From Paracoccaceae bacterium (GTDB taxonomy: Bacteria; Pseudomonadota; Alphaproteobacteria; Rhodobacterales; Rhodobacteraceae), in NCBI GenBank assembly GCA_016937725.1, contig JAFGVZ010000147.1:1-12953 (forward strand): a DNA stretch of 12,953 bases, written 5' to 3'. Below are positions 12,237 through 12,953 of this stretch, in pieces. How positions within the stretch are numbered: the first letter of the stretch is position 1; each line of letters begins with the position of its first letter. Below the pieces are notes generated by a model. That model was not told where the DNA came from and did not search any database. It saw only the letters and a list, made by a program, of their open reading frames with translations. The translations under genes and the position numbers were made by a program.

Positions 12237-12953
12237 TCAAATCACCTCGAACCGGTCCACATCGACCATACCATAATCGGTGATCTTCAGATGCGGGATC
12301 ACGGGCAATGCGATGAAGGCCAGTTGCAAGAACGGCTCTTCCAGCGTCACGCCCAAGGATTTCGCCGCCGCGCGTAGATCGACCAGCCGTGCGTGGACGT
12401 CCTCGTAGCTGTCCAGCGACATGAGCCCCGCGACAGGCAAAGGCAATTCGGCCAATACCTTGCCCCCCTGCGCCACCACGAAACCGCCTTCGATTTCGGA
12501 CAAACGGTTCGCGGCCAAAGCAAGGTCGTCATAATCCACGCCCACGGCGACGATGTTGTGATGGTCATGCGCCACCGTGGCCGCGACCGCGCCCTGCCCC
12601 ATGCCAAAGCCGCGCACGAAGCCGGTGGCGATATTGCCGTTCTTCCCATGCCGTTCAATGACTGCGACGCGGGCCAGATCGCGCGCAGGGTCGGGGCGCT
12701 TGTCGCCATCTTCGGGGGTAATGGTTTCGCGCAGATATTCAGTGATGATCTTGCCCTCGATAATGCCGATGACGGGCGTTTCAGGCGTATTGCCCGCATG
12801 GCGAAAATCCGATGGCTGCACCTTGGGCGCGCGCACCGAATTGCGCGCGACCGGGTCGATCACATGCCGTGCGGCAAAGGCCGCGTCATCCACCACTTGC
12901 CCGCCACAGATCACCATGGCTGCCCGGCACTCGGCCAGATCGGGCAGCGCGAC
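12237..12953 (-). CDS. ade: Adenine deaminase, C-terminal part (gene continues beyond the window)
   Basis: The enzyme converts adenine to hypoxanthine and ammonia in purine salvage. Only the C-terminal 238 codons are in the window; the frame is open to the last base (VALPDLAECRAAMVICGG), so the true start lies off the end. The visible part covers the end of the amidohydrolase domain (CRAAMVICGGQVV) and the Adenine_deam_C domain. Characteristic stretches are ITPEDGDKRPDPARDLARVAVIERHGKNGNIATGF, AATVAHDHHNIVAVG, EGGFVVAQGGKVLAELPLPVAGLMS and the terminal LKITDYGMVDV. The HDHHN histidines typical of this family are present. It is not the adenosine-deaminase-like adenine deaminase of other bacteria. 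It lies 122 nt upstream of fabF on the same strand; the two have no known functional link. Confidence 0.9.
   Translation of the reverse strand, partial: VALPDLAECRAAMVICGGQVVDDAAFAARHVIDPVARNSVRAPKVQPSDFRHAGNTPETPVIGIIEGKIITEYLRETITPEDGDKRPDPARDLARVAVIERHGKNGNIATGFVRGFGMGQGAVAATVAHDHHNIVAVGVDYDDLALAANRLSEIEGGFVVAQGGKVLAELPLPVAGLMSLDSYEDVHARLVDLRAAAKSLGVTLEEPFLQLAFIALPVIPHLKITDYGMVDVDRFEVI

Overview
The window is a typical chromosomal stretch of an alphaproteobacterium of the order Rhodobacterales (Rhodobacter/Roseobacter relatives). The support is the high G+C content, the strong G/C bias at third codon positions, and the gene content: a TrgA/TrgB tellurite-resistance pair, an IalB-family exported protein, a PF06089-type asparaginase and a fabF-mltG pair. 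The genus cannot be told from the sequence. I see no mobile element, CRISPR array, rRNA or tRNA gene.

Left part (1-1850, minus strand): a nearly complete rlmN (23S rRNA/tRNA adenine-C2 methyltransferase, last few codons cut by the window edge). It is preceded by an IalB-family periplasmic protein gene. A strong GC hairpin with a T-run separates them, and a perfect 15-bp palindrome lies just upstream of the ialB-family ribosome-binding site.

Centre (1992-8105, plus strand): a Rhizobium etli-type zinc-containing L-asparaginase, a 74-aa small protein, the sulfhydrylase metY with a hairpin around its Shine-Dalgarno and a good terminator after it, then an 888-aa bitopic scaffold-like protein and the septation membrane protein YciB/IspZ. 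The 888-aa protein has a GspL/PilM-like N-terminal region, a basic linker, one membrane helix, an acidic Pro/Ala-rich linker and a PilP/GspC-like C-terminal domain. It is the least understood gene here.

Right part (8102-12953, minus strand, convergent): the tail of an adenine deaminase gene, then a compact run fabF-mltG-trgA-trgB. fabF/mltG and trgA/trgB each share one base (TGATG), and mltG/trgA are 19 bases apart. This run joins fatty-acid elongation, peptidoglycan strand release and the tellurite-resistance pair in what looks like one transcription unit. The stop codons of yciB and trgB overlap on opposite strands, with no room for a terminator between them.

No stretch above 300 bases lacks a gene. 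The longest gaps are 1807-1991 (divergent promoter region), 4688-4806 (metY terminator plus leader of the 888-aa protein gene) and 12127-12236 (probable fabF promoter). I did not find an obviously new multi-gene system. The best leads are the 888-aa protein, the trgAB linkage to fabF-mltG, and two regulatory structures (upstream of the ialB-family gene and of metY).
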